64,000 bases of DNA from Bursaphelenchus xylophilus (GCA_904066235.2 CAJFCV020000004.1:2604001-2668000), one strand, 5' to 3'. Positions 1 to 11,455 are shown, counted from the stretch's first letter. Made by a program: numbers and translations. Notes: generated by a model not told the origin, from the letters alone.

Positions 1-213
1 GAGGGGGTAAACAAGTCAAAGGTAGATTCTCAGCCGATAATCTGCCTAGCAATTAGCCGCATACGCGATTTGATAATTGCCGGGAAAACAGGTTAATACC
101 CAGGTAATATTTACGTTCTAAATAGTATAATATTTGCGTTCAAAGTCTCTTTGTTCCGTAAGGGGAACAGTGTCTAATCCCGGGTTTGCAAAACTAATAA
201 ACAACTTTTTACA
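1..213. other. AT-rich sequence, no gene seen
   Basis: No exon, RNA gene or clear repeat end is visible. If the exon at 1114-1237 belongs to a longer gene, this stretch lies in its first intron. Confidence 0.4.
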
Positions 214-510
214 GGGGAAGTACTCCAAGTGCGACGCTCAGATTTTTTTTTTAATTTTGCACACATGTCACGCATGGGATGCATATCAATTGCTGAATGT
301 TTTAGCTCGCGCTTTGCAGAAACCGCTGAGATATGGAACGATCTTTGTGGCCGAGAGAGTATGCGAAACGCGGAGAACGGTCAGAGAGAAAAACAACTTT
401 TGGCCGTATTTTTGCCAGTTTTTTTAAGCTCTGAACCTGGAGGAACCCAACGCAAAAAAAATGACGGATTTTTTGCAACTTTTGAATTGGAAAAGATCCG
501 TCCGGGACAA
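214..510. mobile_element. Family A element, partial copy
   Basis: It begins with the family A end GGGGAAGTACTCCAAGTGCG and carries the internal landmarks of the family (GCTCGCGCTTTGCAG, then a block resembling GAACGATCTTTG). The far half is missing and a second, full copy follows immediately. No coding capacity for a transposase is seen. Confidence 0.75.
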
Positions 511-958
511 GGGAAGTACTCCAAGTGCGACGCTCAGATTTCGATGAAACTTGGCATAAATTTAGAATAATTTTTTCAAAAATATATGCAAGATTCTTAG
601 CTCGCGCTTTGCAGAAACAACCGAGATTTTTAGATCGAAAGTCGGCCAAAATTTCGGACTTTTTGCCGAATTTCGGCACGAAAATTTTCATGCCTACTTC
701 CACTGTAAAGAATGATGTTTCTAGAAAAAATCAAATTTTTCCGCACGAAATTGCCAAAGTTATGGCCAAAAAGCGCTTTTCTCTCTGACCGCTCTCCACG
801 TTTAGCCTGCTCTCTCGGCGGCAAAAATCGTTCCATATCTCGGCGGCGCCCGCAAAGCGCGAGCTAAAACTTTCAGGAATTGATATTTAGTTCATGTCCG
901 ACGTGTGTGCAAAATTTAAAGAAAATCTGAGCGTCGCACTTGGAGTACTTCCCCTGTT
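511..958. mobile_element. Family A MITE, full length
   Basis: About 448 bp bounded by inverted ends: GGGAAGTACTCCAAGTGCGA on the left, and its complement followed by CCCCTG on the right next to TTA. Inner inverted blocks (GCTCGCGCTTTGCAG near the left, its complement near the right) make it a foldback. A TA flank and the absence of any ORF of transposase size suggest a non-autonomous Tc1/mariner-type element. Superfamily assignment is inference. Confidence 0.8.
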
Positions 959-1113
959 AGCTGAAATTATCGGCTGAAAAATCGGTAAGGTAATAATAAT
1001 TTTTTACTGGGTTTTTTGGATTTTTAAATGCTCAAATAAAGGCATTTCGTATTTTAAAAATAATTTTTTTTTGACAAATAAAATAAGATAAAAATAAAAT
1101 AAATTTTCCTCAC

Positions 1114-1237
1114 CTTTATTGTTCTGCCCGACATCGATGGCTATGGAATTCGGGGGCTGTTTCTGGCTGGAGATTGTGTTGTTTTCCGAGTCATTTCCAT
1201 CATCTTTTGACACCGAAGACACCTCGAAACGGCTCAT
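1114..1237 (-). CDS. Candidate first exon of an SLC12 cation-chloride cotransporter (partial)
   Basis: The exon encodes 41 residues plus one base, beginning MSRFEVSSVSKDDGND, and ends at a good donor (AAG|GTGAGG). Residues 2-9, SRFEVSSV, match the consensus [S/G/V]RFx[V/I]xx[I/V/T/S] through which SPAK/OSR1 kinases dock. In animals this motif sits near the N-terminus of NKCC and KCC cotransporters. The remainder is polar and low in complexity, as expected of a cytosolic tail. A TTTCAG acceptor lies six bases upstream of the ATG, fitting trans-splicing and fixing the start. Later exons would lie left of the window because bases 1-1110 hold only repeats. The reading frame and splice sites are seen; the SLC12 identity is inference from one motif, and any other SPAK substrate is possible. 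Confidence 0.4.
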
Positions 1238-1243
1238 TGTGGA

Positions 1244-1245
1244 CT
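1244..1245 (-). promoter_or_regulatory. Probable spliced-leader acceptor
   Basis: On the minus strand AAATTTCAG is followed by TCCACA and the ATG at 1237. The TTTCAG core and the six-base leader are typical of nematode trans-splice sites. A 5' UTR intron is the alternative. Confidence 0.5.
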
Positions 1246-2330
1246 GAAATTTCGGGGATTTTAACTTTTTTGGTTTAAAATTAATAAAGCAATTTTAAAA
1301 AACCAAAAAAAAAATAATTTTTTTTGACTAGGGCTCGAGACTTCGCAGCCTGCGGCTGCTCACGTCTCTCGGGCAACCCTGCGCCCGGTTTCGCTGCTTT
1401 GCGCACGATTTGAGCCATTTTTGAAGATAAATTGTGATGAAAAGTCGCTTTTGCGGAAGAAACGCTCACCAAAGCTTTGCCGACGGCCTCCGGCCGCGGC
1501 AGAAAAACGCTACGCGTTAGACTGAGCCTAGTAGCAACTTTCGGCGTTCAAAACGCCAAGCCGACTTTGTCTTAGGTCAAAAAGTCCAGATCGCTAAGCT
1601 TACCCTAATCGCCAAGTCAGTCCCAGATCGCTTAGCCGGGTTAAAGAGCCGGCATGAGGCGACGGCCTACGGCCGCCGCGAGACTACATTTTTTTACCTA
1701 AAACAATCTTCCTTCCACCAAAACTTGATCAGAAGCTCATACAATAAGGAAAAATCAACTAAAAAACTCGAAAAAATAGACTCAGCACTCAAAATTATCC
1801 AAATCCAATATTTTTCCCGAAATCCCCGTCAAATTTGGCCCTAAAACGGCCAAATCCCGAGAATCCAGGACCAAAAAAATAATTTTACAAAAATTCTCAA
1901 AAAAAATCCAGAAATTCCCGTCATTACGCGTCACGATGACAGTTTCCGTACCACCCTCCTCACACTCAGCACTCTCTCCGTCTTATCTCTGACCGAAATC
2001 GAAAGAGAAAACCTTTGTCTAATCACCCTCCACCCCTTTCTCACTCTCTTTTTTCTCCCGCCAAACGAAGAAGGAAACAGTTCTCTGCCCGCTCTCTCTC
2101 TTCGCCGCGCTCTTTTCTTGTGTTTTCGGTCATGGAAGTGGGCGTTCTTTCAAAACTGGCACTTGTTGCACTAAAAGTACCGGGAAAAAAGATACGACTA
2201 TATCCAAAATGACGTGGAGATTCCGAATATGTAACTTTTAAACGAATTTTGGTTGGAAATTTTTGAGTTTTGGTCGATTTTGTGATTATGTTAATTTTGA
2301 AATTTTTTTTTCGTTCCAAATATCTTACCA
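1246..2330. promoter_or_regulatory. Probable upstream region of the exon at 1114-1237
   Basis: No gene is seen. A GC-rich motif GACGGCCTNCGGCCGC occurs near 1482 and again near 1668. A strongly CT-biased block (about 1950-2130, rich in CACTCTCTCC and CCCGCTCTCTC runs) resembles nematode promoter sequence. Promoter function is inference from position and composition. Confidence 0.3.
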
Positions 2331-4044
2331 AAAAGTTGTATGTTACAACTGAGGTTTTGCATACTTCTCCGAAGTCTAAATACGAAGTGCACCTGAGAGC
2401 GGGATTTTTCGATTTCGACCTTGTTTTTCAGATAATGTTACTTTCGCCAAAGTAAGCAAAATCCAAAAATTTTGTAATTCTAATATTCCTCTCGCAGCTT
2501 GGTCGTATTTTAGAATTCGATTGTCGTTTCTATAGCAGTTTAACCTACTGAACCCGGCAGAACAAATAAAAATTCAAAAAAATTCCATCTGAAGCCCTGA
2601 GGGCCGAAATTCGGCCAAAATTTCGAAATTTTTTTTGATGACCCAGTGCACAGCGAATACGGAACGCAGCGACCTGAAACTTGGCATGATGGTAGTTTGG
2701 TTTGTCTACTATCACATCCAGGAAGTCAAGTTTTCAAACATCGCTTGTTGCCCTGAGGGGATCTTTTTGAAAAAGGTGCCCATTTTTCGGCCGAAATTTC
2801 CGGCCGCTCTGGGGGCCGTAATTCGAGAGATACGAACGTGGTGTAAGCTTGTAAATTGTAGAGCTCTTCGAGCTCTACAATCTATAGTTGGGCACTTTTG
2901 ACATTGTTGTTGACCGTCCGGGGTAAAAATTTGAAAAACTGAAAATTTGAAAAATTTGAAAAATCGACTTTTTTTGGCGAAACTGGTTCTGAGAGATGAC
3001 GATGACTACAGGTCCAAAAACAATTGAGGGCAATCTTCGGGCAAAAAAAATAAGATTTGCGAGTGATTTTTTTGAATTTCGACCTGGGAGCCGAGAACCA
3101 TTTTGTCGAACTTTGCACTGTGCAAATCGTATTTTCTACAGTAAGCCATGGCTAAAATACGAAGTTCACTACAAAAAAGAAAGGCACGACCAAATACGAA
3201 GTTTGGTACGTAGAATTTAATGGAATTGAAAAAATCCAGAAAATCCGTCATCATGACGGGGTTTTCTGGAAGTGTAACTTTGTACATGGCCGTATCTACA
3301 CATACATCGAGATATCTCTTAGTTATGAATTTGCTTTCCCGATATGGACCTGTAGAAGCTTGCATTTCAATAAAGCTGGACGCGTCGAACGTTTACGAAA
3401 AAAGGTCATTTTTTGAGATTTTTTTCGTAAAATTTGAAATTTCGAAAAAATCTCGACAGTGATTGTCCCATTATGTACCATACGCGACAAAACCAAAAAT
3501 CAAGTCGATACCTATAAAACGAAGCGAGATATGGTAGCTCAAAGTTTCGACATTTCATGACGTCATAGGTCACTCAAAATTGAAAATTTCGAAATTTTTT
3601 TCAAATACTCAAAGAGAGCATCTAAAAGAACCACCATGCCAAAAATCAAGTCAATCGGGGCAAAACAAAAGTATAACCACAAACCCTACGAATACTTGTG
3701 TTTTTTTTTAGATTTTTTTATGTTTTTCTCTCCCTAATAAGCAAAGAAAATTCCTGTAAAAGCTGCAAATTTCCTTACCGTGTCTTAAAAAGACAGATCC
3801 GAGTCCGTTCCTGGCGCTTCAGCAAGGGAAATTTCAACCTTTTTAACCTGAAAATGAGGGAAATATTGAAAAATTTTAAAAAAACTAAATGCAATTTCTC
3901 GTAGTTTACCACGCTAAAAGAAGAGCAATTAATAATTAACGTATTTTACAAAAAAAAATCAGCCCGAAAATTGTGAAAAAATGGAAAAAAATAATTTTTT
4001 TATTATAAATATTTAAAAAAAGTGGTAACAAACAGCGTATTTTA
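2331..4044. repeat. Dispersed AT-rich repetitive sequence, no gene
   Basis: Short blocks recur in diverged form, such as TACGAAGTGCACC near 2380 and TACGAAGTTCACT near 3160, and two phrases of the type TTTCGA(A/T)TTTCGACC. These look like remnants of an old dispersed repeat. No exon-like stretch with splice sites was found. Confidence 0.35.
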
Positions 4045-4507
4045 CAAGGAAAATGCTTCTATGAGGTATGGAGTTACAGGTCCAGACATATATCAAAAAA
4101 ATCGCAAAATTATCTGCTTCAGAATATGTAAAAATTAGCTGCCCAATTTTGGTTTGTAAGGCGAAAAAACCCTCAGAATTTTTTTCGCAACACCACGCAA
4201 ATGACCCCTTTTTTGACCAAGTTTTCATCAAGTCAAAAGTTGTGTTATGAGCTAAAGTAAACCCTGGCGTCTTGACAAGTCTTAAAATATCAAATTTGGT
4301 TAATAATAAACCCTAATTAAATAGTAATTCCATTGTAAAAAAGGGGAATTTGCGTGGTGTTGCAATAAAAGTTTTGAGAGGTTTTTCGCCCTTACAAACC
4401 AAAATACGGCAGGTGATTTTTACGTATTCTGAATCAGAAAAATTTTACGATTTTTTCGATATATGTCTCGACCTGTAACTCCATACCCCATAGAAGCACT
4501 TTCCTTT
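4045..4507. mobile_element. Family G palindromic MITE
   Basis: About 463 bp flanked by TA on both sides. The left end reads CAAGGAAAATGCTTCTATG and the right end its near complement. The arms pair through TATGGAGTTACAGG, AAAATTAGCTGC and TTTGGTTTGTAAGG, giving an almost complete hairpin. No transposase is encoded. Confidence 0.8.
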
Positions 4508-5441
4508 TAAAAATATTGGACACCAGCTGGGGTGGGAGGCCCTACCCCGCCCGCTATACTCTACTGACAACCAGCTTTCAGATCAGCACTTATTTCCACC
4601 GATAGCTCACGATCTGAGGCAGCAGCGCTTCGCTAAACACAATGATGCCAAAAAATTGGGTTGACATTTGGACGGCTTCAAAACAGCCAAAATTTTTCGT
4701 TGGTGGATTGAAAAGTTGACCAAATTACGGAAACACCTCGTAATTAATAGTAGAATACAAAATTGGATAAGGTTTAGTGTAAAAATTTTTTGCTATCATC
4801 AAAACAATCAGCAGAAAAAACGGCAAAGTCATAGTTCTAAACCTAATAAAAAAGTTAGAAAAACTGGATAATGATTTTAAAAATAAAAAAAATCAGCTTG
4901 TCAGACTAAAAAATAAATCATTTTTTTTGGCTTAAAAACCATATCTTAAAAAAATTTTAGATACATTTTCATTAAGTTTACGGTCCAAAAACTGTTCTGA
5001 CAAAAAACGAAACTTGTGACTCTTGAAAATTTTTGAAAATCTCCTCGTTATCTCACGGCAAGTGGAGTGAGATCCGGTTTGGAGTCATCAAGGAAGAGGC
5101 GATGAATATCTCCAGAATCTTCCAGAGTCTAAACTTTATTTGATGAGCGTTCCAAGTCGTACGTCAATCTACAGTAATCGGTAGTATAAAAGGAAACTGA
5201 ATCAAAAGAAGAGTATTTTACAAAAAAAAAAAAAAAGAAGAATTGATAGAAATAACCTAAAAAAAGACTGAAAAATTTCTTAGCGGGGACAGCGAGAAGT
5301 GTCCGAAACGACGTTCTGAGCGCAATAAAACTTCACATAAATGTAGGCAATGTTTTTTGAGGCAATATGCGAGATTGCGAGCTTGCGATTTGCCGAAACA
5401 ACCGAGAATCTTAAAAAAGATCAATTATGTCTATTTAGAAA
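4508..5441. other. No gene seen
   Basis: AT-rich sequence with a 14-base A run near 5221. A small family A-like fragment (GCGATTTGCCGAAACAACCG) lies near 5386. Nothing else is recognised. Confidence 0.3.
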
Positions 5442-5887
5442 GCAAGTACCCCAAGTTCAACGTTCAGATTTTCTTTAAAATTTGCACACACGTCGGGTAT
5501 GGACCAAATATCAATTCCTGAAAGTTTAAGCTCGCACTTTGCGGGCGCCGCCGAGATATCGAACGATTTTTGCCGCCAAGAGAGCACGCTAAACGAGGAG
5601 AACGGTCAGAGAGAAAAGCGTTTTTTGGCCATAACTTTGGCAGCTTCGTGTGGAAAAATTTGATTTTTTGTAAAACATTATCCTTTACGTTAGAAATAGG
5701 GATGAAACTTTTCGTGCCGAAATTCGGCAAAAGTCCTAAATTTTCGCCGACTTTCGACCTAAAAATCTCGGTTGTTTCTGCAAAGCGCGAGCTAGGATTC
5801 TCGCATATATCTTAGAAAAAATTATTCTAAACTTGTGCCAAGTTTCATCAATATCTAAGCGTCGCACTTGGAGTACTTCCCCTGTTA
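5442..5887. mobile_element. Family A MITE, full length
   Basis: About 446 bp with both inverted ends (AGCAAGTACCCCAAGT on the left, the complement of GGGGAAGTACTCC on the right) and both internal GCGCTTTGC blocks. The left end is more diverged than the right. A second, truncated copy in the same orientation abuts it. Confidence 0.8.
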
Positions 5888-5890
5888 GAA

Positions 5891-6366
5891 AGGAAGTACT
5901 CCAAGTGCGACGTTCAGATTTTCTTTAAATTTTTCACACACGTTGCGCATAGCCTAAATCTCAATTCTTGAAAGTCTTAGCTCGCGCTTTGCACGCGCCA
6001 CCGAGATATTGAACGATCTTTGCGGCTGAGAGAGTATGCGAAACTCGGAGAGCACAAAGAAAAACATTTTTTGGTCGTATCTTTGCCGGCTTCGCGCGGA
6101 AAAAAATGATTTTTTGTGGAAACATTGCCCTTGGTGGTAGAAATAGACATGAAACTTTTCGAGCCAAAATTCTGCAAAAAGTGTCAAGTTTCCGCCGACT
6201 TTCGCTCTAAAAATCTCGGTTGTTTCCGCAAAGGAAAACATTACACCCTATGGTAGAAATATATAGAGGAACTTACTATGTTAAAATCTCCAAAAACGTG
6301 TTGCATTTTTGCCTGATTTGACCTAAAAATCTTGTTGTTTTTGCGAAATCTAGGCTAAGAATCTAG
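5891..6366. mobile_element. Family A element, truncated and rearranged
   Basis: It starts with GGAAGTACTCCAAGTGCGA and follows family A until about 6232. A second fragment (CCCTATGGTAGAAATA, then TGTTTTTGCGAAATC) follows to 6366. The closing inverted end is absent. Confidence 0.65.
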
Positions 6367-6840
6367 CCTATATTTTACAAAGAAAAAGAAGAAATATAAA
6401 AAAAAAATATAGTAAAAATAAAAATAGCTCAAAGTAAAACCATCCAAAAACGCTGACAATACTCATAAAACCAAGAAAAATGTCTGTTTTATATTCTATT
6501 CCACTCAATTTTCCTCGTCCACACTTCAAAGACGACGTGAGGTATAAACAAAATTCAGCGCTTCTGGTCCCCAAGGAGCTTTACATACCATATGATATCA
6601 GCCTTTCTTGTGGAAAACAACAACAAAATTGGAAAGCAATATGACTTTTTAATTGCTTCTTCTTGACCAGAGAACTATAAAACAATATAATAAAGCAGAA
6701 TTTTTAGTAGTTTATTAACCTTTCTGAAGCGAATAAACGCTTTTGAAAGTGAGTAAGAGCCAAAAGGCCCAAAAATAAATTAAAAAATCATTGGCAAAAA
6801 ACAAAAAACGCGGTGATTGATAGGGAGCTTGGATTCTAGT
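6367..6840. other. No gene seen
   Basis: AT-rich sequence without recognisable exon structure or repeat ends. Confidence 0.3.
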
Positions 6841-6905
6841 CTGTTCGCAAAGACGCTGCAGTGATTTTTCACGTTTGCACTGTGCAAAAATGCCAGGGTG
6901 CGAGC
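6841..6905. repeat. Family I fragment
   Basis: Contains CAAAGACGCTGCAGTGATTT and the central palindrome TTTGCACTGTGCAAA typical of family I. The second inverted arm is missing. Confidence 0.5.
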
Positions 6906-6959
6906 TGTAGCCAAAAAGGCCATTTCCAGCGCTGAAATCAATCCAGTGCGTTGCGGCAG

Positions 6960-7310
6960 AACTCTACCCCTTTTCTGAACTCTCCCCTTTTTTGAACACA
7001 CCCCTTGAATAAACCCTCTCCCTTTTTGAACACTCCCCCTCATTTTGAAAATTGAAAAAATGAGGTGTGACATCTTATACGATGAAAATTTTTTTCAAAT
7101 TGAAAAAATGAGGTGTGACATCTTATGCGATGAACAATTTTTTCAAATTGAAAAGAAAAAGGTGTGACATCTTATACGATGAAATTTTTTTCACACTTTC
7201 AATTTGGAAAAATTTTCATCGTATAATATGTCACACTGGGGTAGAATTGAAAAAGGGGTAGAGTTCAGATTGGGGGAAAGTTCAGAAAAGTGGGAGAGTT
7301 AAGGCTCAAC
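6960..7310. repeat. Foldback repeat with tandem CATCGTATAA motif units
   Basis: Outer arms pair (GAACTCTACCCC and TCTCCC on the left against GGGGTAGAGTTC and GGGAGAGTT on the right). Inside lie three direct units of about 62-66 bp, each with GGTGTGACATCTTATACGAT (one variant has TATGCG), followed by one inverted unit ending in CATCGTATAATATGTC. The motif recurs in the intron of the Ly6 gene and at 29.4-30.2 kb. Confidence 0.7.
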
Positions 7311-8683
7311 CAATCCATTGACTTTGCGAAAGGAGAGAAAGAAGTGATGGGGAATATATAAGAAAATTTCCGGATGATTACAAAAAAAACACAAAAAAAA
7401 AATGTTTTTTGTAATTTTTTGTATTTTTTAAGAAAATTTTCAACTCGATGTTTGCTTCAAAACTTAAGGTTCAGTGCAAAAAAAAATTTTTTTTGCCTGT
7501 GCCGCTCTCCGCGTCTTACACAATCTCTTGTCCACGACAATCGTTGACAATTTTGGCCTTTTCCGCAAGGTAAGAAAAAAAAAAATAAAAAATTTTGCCA
7601 CTTTTCGCCCTATGGCAGTGTTATTTTAATTAAAAACATCAATTGTTATTTTTTCTATGCCCTCTAAAATTTTTGAAGATAGCTGTTTTTGCCCTGTTTT
7701 CAACAAGTAAAGTGTAAAAATGTAATTTTGAAAGGAAACGGTGATTTTTAAAGCCCCAAAAAATAACCATTCTCTCCAGAAACTACAATAAGTTCAAGGA
7801 AATTCAAATTTCCCAACAAATTACAATTACTCCTCCCGCATCTTCAAACAAAAAAAATTGGAAACGTCAAACAAATTTGCTGTCCCCATTAAGCGCCGAA
7901 TTCCTCATGTTTTCCCAATTTTTCATATCCCCCAAAAAGCGCTGCCGGAGGAGGCGCTGAGAGGTATTTTTTGCCCGAGAATTCTCGAAAAAAGCGCCGC
8001 CGAAAAGGCAAAATAAAGGGCCCCGAGGCTTTTTTGTTTTCATTGGGCCCGAGTAATTTGCCTACGGCCAAGATTTTTGGCGCCAAACAAACGAACAAAT
8101 TAGTCGGGGCTTTGTAGTAGTTGCAAATATACCGAACTTTACGTGTGCTTGCGTCCGCGGGGAAGGTGTGAATTTGGCAAGGAATGTGCGTTTATGGGAG
8201 CTCCTTTTTTTGACGAGATATATCTCAAAAGGTACGTAAAGCCATGATGATTAAGGACATGTAAAAATTAGCTGCTTAGTTTTGGTTTTTAAGGGTGAAA
8301 AGTCAATCGCCAATTTTCTTGAAGCCTTACATAAGCTACCTCCCGTAGACTAGGCCCTATTTTTCACAGGTTTACAAATTTTATTTTACTTTAGCTTAAA
8401 AGTATGTGTCTTTATTTTCTTATATATAATAGTTTCTAAGACGAAATAGGTAAGTCTTGGTACAACAATTTATTTTCCAGACCTTCAACTTCAAAAAAAG
8501 GTGATTCGAACCCTTTCCCTTGCAATTTCTATGGGTTCACCGATCAGTTTCAAAATTCAAGGTATAAATCTGTACCCTATATAAACTGCGCTAATTGTAG
8601 GAAAATTTAACGAAAATCTGAGCGGCACACTTTGTGTGAGGCAGGTTTTCTAAGTATGGACTTGCTTTCCGGTACTACCTTAT
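7311..8683. other. No gene seen
   Basis: AT-rich to moderately GC-rich intergenic DNA. A decayed family G-like arm (TGTAAAAATTAGCTGCTTAG) lies near 8261. No supported exon. Confidence 0.3.
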
Positions 8684-8835
8684 CAGTCTGTCGGGAAACT
8701 AACGGCGGATCGTCGCAGCAAAATGTCTCGCCTCGGCTCTATCGCGCACCAAATCTCCAGCTTTGGCAGCCGTCGCAAAGCGATGACGGGCGATTCCGAG
8801 GCGCGACGATCCGCCGTTATTTTTCCGACAGATTG
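8684..8835. mobile_element. Family C MITE with divergent interior
   Basis: About 152 bp with ends CAGTCTGTCGGGAAAC and the complement of TCAATCTGTCGGAAAA. The interior is GC-richer than in other copies and forms a long perfect hairpin (AACGGCGGATCGTCGC against GCGACGATCCGCCGTT). Confidence 0.7.
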
Positions 8836-8854
8836 ATACTTTCCTTTTGTTTTT

Positions 8855-9393
8855 TCAGTTCAAAGAAATATTGAGCAGTTTCTCGCGTCGAAAATCGCAT
8901 CGCCGCCGAGAAGATTAATCGTGTCGTGACAGAATTAAGCATGGCTGCGATCTGAGCTGGCCCACCCGTGCCGAAATTTCCAAGCCCTGCCCGGACCCGG
9001 GCCTGCAAAATTTCGAAAAAAGCATGGCCCGGTTGGCCCGGACCAAATTTCTTGTGTAATTTTTTGAGTTGAGTTTGGAAATTTTCATTCTGTGAAAAAC
9101 GCCCTAGCCGTATTTTTTGGACTCCATAAACTCTTGCCATTGCATCTGTGGAAGACCAGACATTTTTTTGGTCTTCTTGATGTAGTCTTGCAATATTTTA
9201 GAGTGATTTTTTTCTCTAATTTCAACATTCGTTTGAGAATTCGCGAAAAAGCCGTGTTTTCTTTAAAACCGGGCCAAAAGTCTTGGAAAGTCAGGCCCGG
9301 AGCTCCGCGGGACAAAATCAAGTTGCTTTTTACTTGAACGACGTGATTGGCGCAGCGAGATTGTGTTCATAATTTTTCCGACTGACTGATAGA
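8855..9393. mobile_element. Family C MITE split by a family H insertion
   Basis: The left half (8855-8935, including GAAAATCGCATCGCCGCCGA) and the right half (9311-9393, including ACAAAATCAAGTTGCTTTTT and CCGACTGACTGATA) rejoin to one family C element if the insert 8936-9310 is removed. Confidence 0.7.
8936..9310. mobile_element. Family H hAT-like non-autonomous element
   Basis: About 375 bp beginning TAAGCATGGCTGCGATC, with GC-rich subterminal blocks (GCCCGGACCCGGGCC, GGCCCGGTTGGCCCGG). It is flanked by 8-bp near-identical direct repeats, GACAGAAT at 8928-8935 and GACAAAAT at 9311-9318. The 8-bp duplication is diagnostic of hAT transposition. The right end is diverged. No transposase is encoded. 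Confidence 0.65.
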
Positions 9394-9961
9394 CCGCCAT
9401 TAAACGCATAATCCAATCTTCCCCCCGAAATTTTCGTCTAGCCAACCTCAAACTTTCAAACGCTGAAAACAAACGCCAAGCCCTCCATCATCCTCACCTT
9501 GCACACCCAAAATAAGAAGGATATGTGAGGGCCTCGCTCGCACAATTGGATCTTCCCAAACGCACAATTGAATTTGAACAAAAAACGAATGGAGAATGGG
9601 ACTTGTAAAAGGCGCGATATCCCCGCGAAATTGAGGGCCTCGAGACTTCTGAAGGGCCCAAATTAGTTTAAGAACATGTTCGGCGGGATAAACTTTGGGC
9701 CAAACAAGGGCCAAACGGCCGCCCGAACGGCGCGCTCTCGAGACGGCACAAATTGTTTTTTCGGTGCCGGATCAGCAAGAAGAATATAATATGAGGATCT
9801 GCGGAAGGGAAAATAAAAAAATATATTTTTTTGTTGCGGCATAGTGCAAAAATAGGTCCGATTTGCGTGAATTTATAACCTTGTAAGGGAAAAATGGAAA
9901 ACGTACTATTTTCAAAAAGTACATAGACTTGTTTATGCCTTTTATACGGAAAGTAGGGCCG
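9394..9961. other. No gene seen; one short dispersed segment
   Basis: Bases 9835-9890 (CATAGTGCAAAAATAGGTC then GAATTTATAACCTTGTAA) recur in diverged form at 15808-15865. Open frames here lack splice signals and similarity that I recognise. Confidence 0.35.
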
Positions 9962-10612
9962 CTGAATACACCAAAGAAAGGTTTTAGGAAGTGCCTACGA
10001 GGCCTGTGAAAGCCGTTGGACGCTCGGCGGAGGCTCGGCGAAGGCTCGGCGAAGACTTGCGAAGGCTTCCAATATGCCCACTTTTTCTAATTTTAACTCT
10101 CACTAACATTACTTTTCTTCACCCTGAGTTATTGTAAGGTATAAAAGACCAAAGTTTGCAGCAAAAAATATTTTGTAACGAGTGAAATTTTCAAAAAAGA
10201 CATCAAAATATCTCCGCCAAAAATTGTCTCTCCGCCGAGACCAGAAAAGAATTCTTTTGAATTTTCTAAAAACGCACGACTTCAAATTTTAAATACAACT
10301 TAGACCTCTTAGATACCTACAAACAGCACACAGATATAAGCAAAAAAATTGTCTAAAATTTCTGGAAACACCCTAGATATAAAACACAAATATTCGTTGC
10401 AAAAAACGCGGATCCGTGGCTTTTATCTTGATATTATCGATGTGAGTACATGTAAAGTACCTCAAAATAGGCGATAAGCTATCCTAGGACCCGATAGATC
10501 TTATTATTTCTACTAATTAAGCTTTCTCCTAGCCTCCCCATGCATGCAAAAAGAACCGAAGCGATCCATAGTATCGTTGACCGAACTGTCGCTGACCCGA
10601 AAAGTCGTAGCG
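9962..10612. mobile_element. Family D element, nearly complete
   Basis: It contains the ordered family D landmarks: GGAAGTGCCTACGAGGCC, iterated CTCGGCGAAGG units, TGAGTTATTGTAAGGTATAA, GATGTGAGTACATGTAAAG, and the terminus CTGACCCGAAAAGTCGTAGC. The opposite terminus (GTCGACCCGAAAAGTC) is missing. No coding sequence is seen. Confidence 0.65.
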
Positions 10613-10679
10613 CCTTTTTTTGAAAACCTATTGAATATTTTGGCAAATAAATAAAGTTTCATTGTAAAATACGGTTATT

Positions 10680-11035
10680 GATGTATTGATATCTTAATTT
10701 ACTTTCATCAATTTTAGCCATCATTTCTCACAAAAATACTAAAAAAATTTTTTTGGAAATTTTCAAAAAATTGTTTTTCGATATTACAACGCCTCGGGAA
10801 AAACATATAGGCCTCAAAAATATCATATTTTGCCTGACTTTTAGTAAAAAGCCATAATTTTTACCCAGATTTCGAAGATCATTATCTTTTTTGCCATCTT
10901 TGAAACATTAGCCATCAAGACTTGCAGATTCTAGATTCAGCCATCGCATTTTAAATATCAATGACAAACCGACGCAATTCATAGTATCGTTAACCTGAAC
11001 TGTTGTTGACCCGAAAAGTTGTAGCGCCTTCAATT
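10680..11035. mobile_element. Diverged family D terminus
   Basis: The last part (10975-11031) repeats the family D end in diverged form (CCGACGCAATTCATAGTATC, then TTGACCCGAAAAGTTGTAGC). The part before 10960 is too diverged to align with confidence. Confidence 0.4.
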
Positions 11036-11455
11036 TGGCTCACAATTTCCGAGCCACCCCAAAAAATTTAGCGTCATCTTCGACCAGGATAATTTACAAA
11101 TGACCAGAAGACAGAATTTCCTGCACAAACACTTAAGGGGCCTTCGTTATTAGGCATTGCTAATTTATACTCAAAAGCAAAAATAAACCTTGAAAAAAAA
11201 GAAGAAACAAGAACAAGCGCCCTGTCCGTAAAAGGGCGGGACGTTTCATAAATTCGATTATTCCTCACAATGAGCTCAATGGAGTCTTTCCGAGCTCACA
11301 TGCCCTAATATAGCATTGTGGGCCGAACGTGTCCTTTTTGTTTTACACGAATAAAGAGAGAGTAAAGAAAGAATAGAAAGATGTGTATGACAGAAAATAG
11401 CAACTTTTAAAAGAGTGTGGTAAGGACAAAGAATCTACCACATAGGAAAATATGG
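11036..11455. other. No gene seen
   Basis: Intergenic AT-rich sequence. Nothing recognised. Confidence 0.3.

Noticed and set aside
5221..5240. Poly-A tract as the tail of a retrotransposon
   Set aside because: No upstream LINE or SINE body and no target duplication can be seen.
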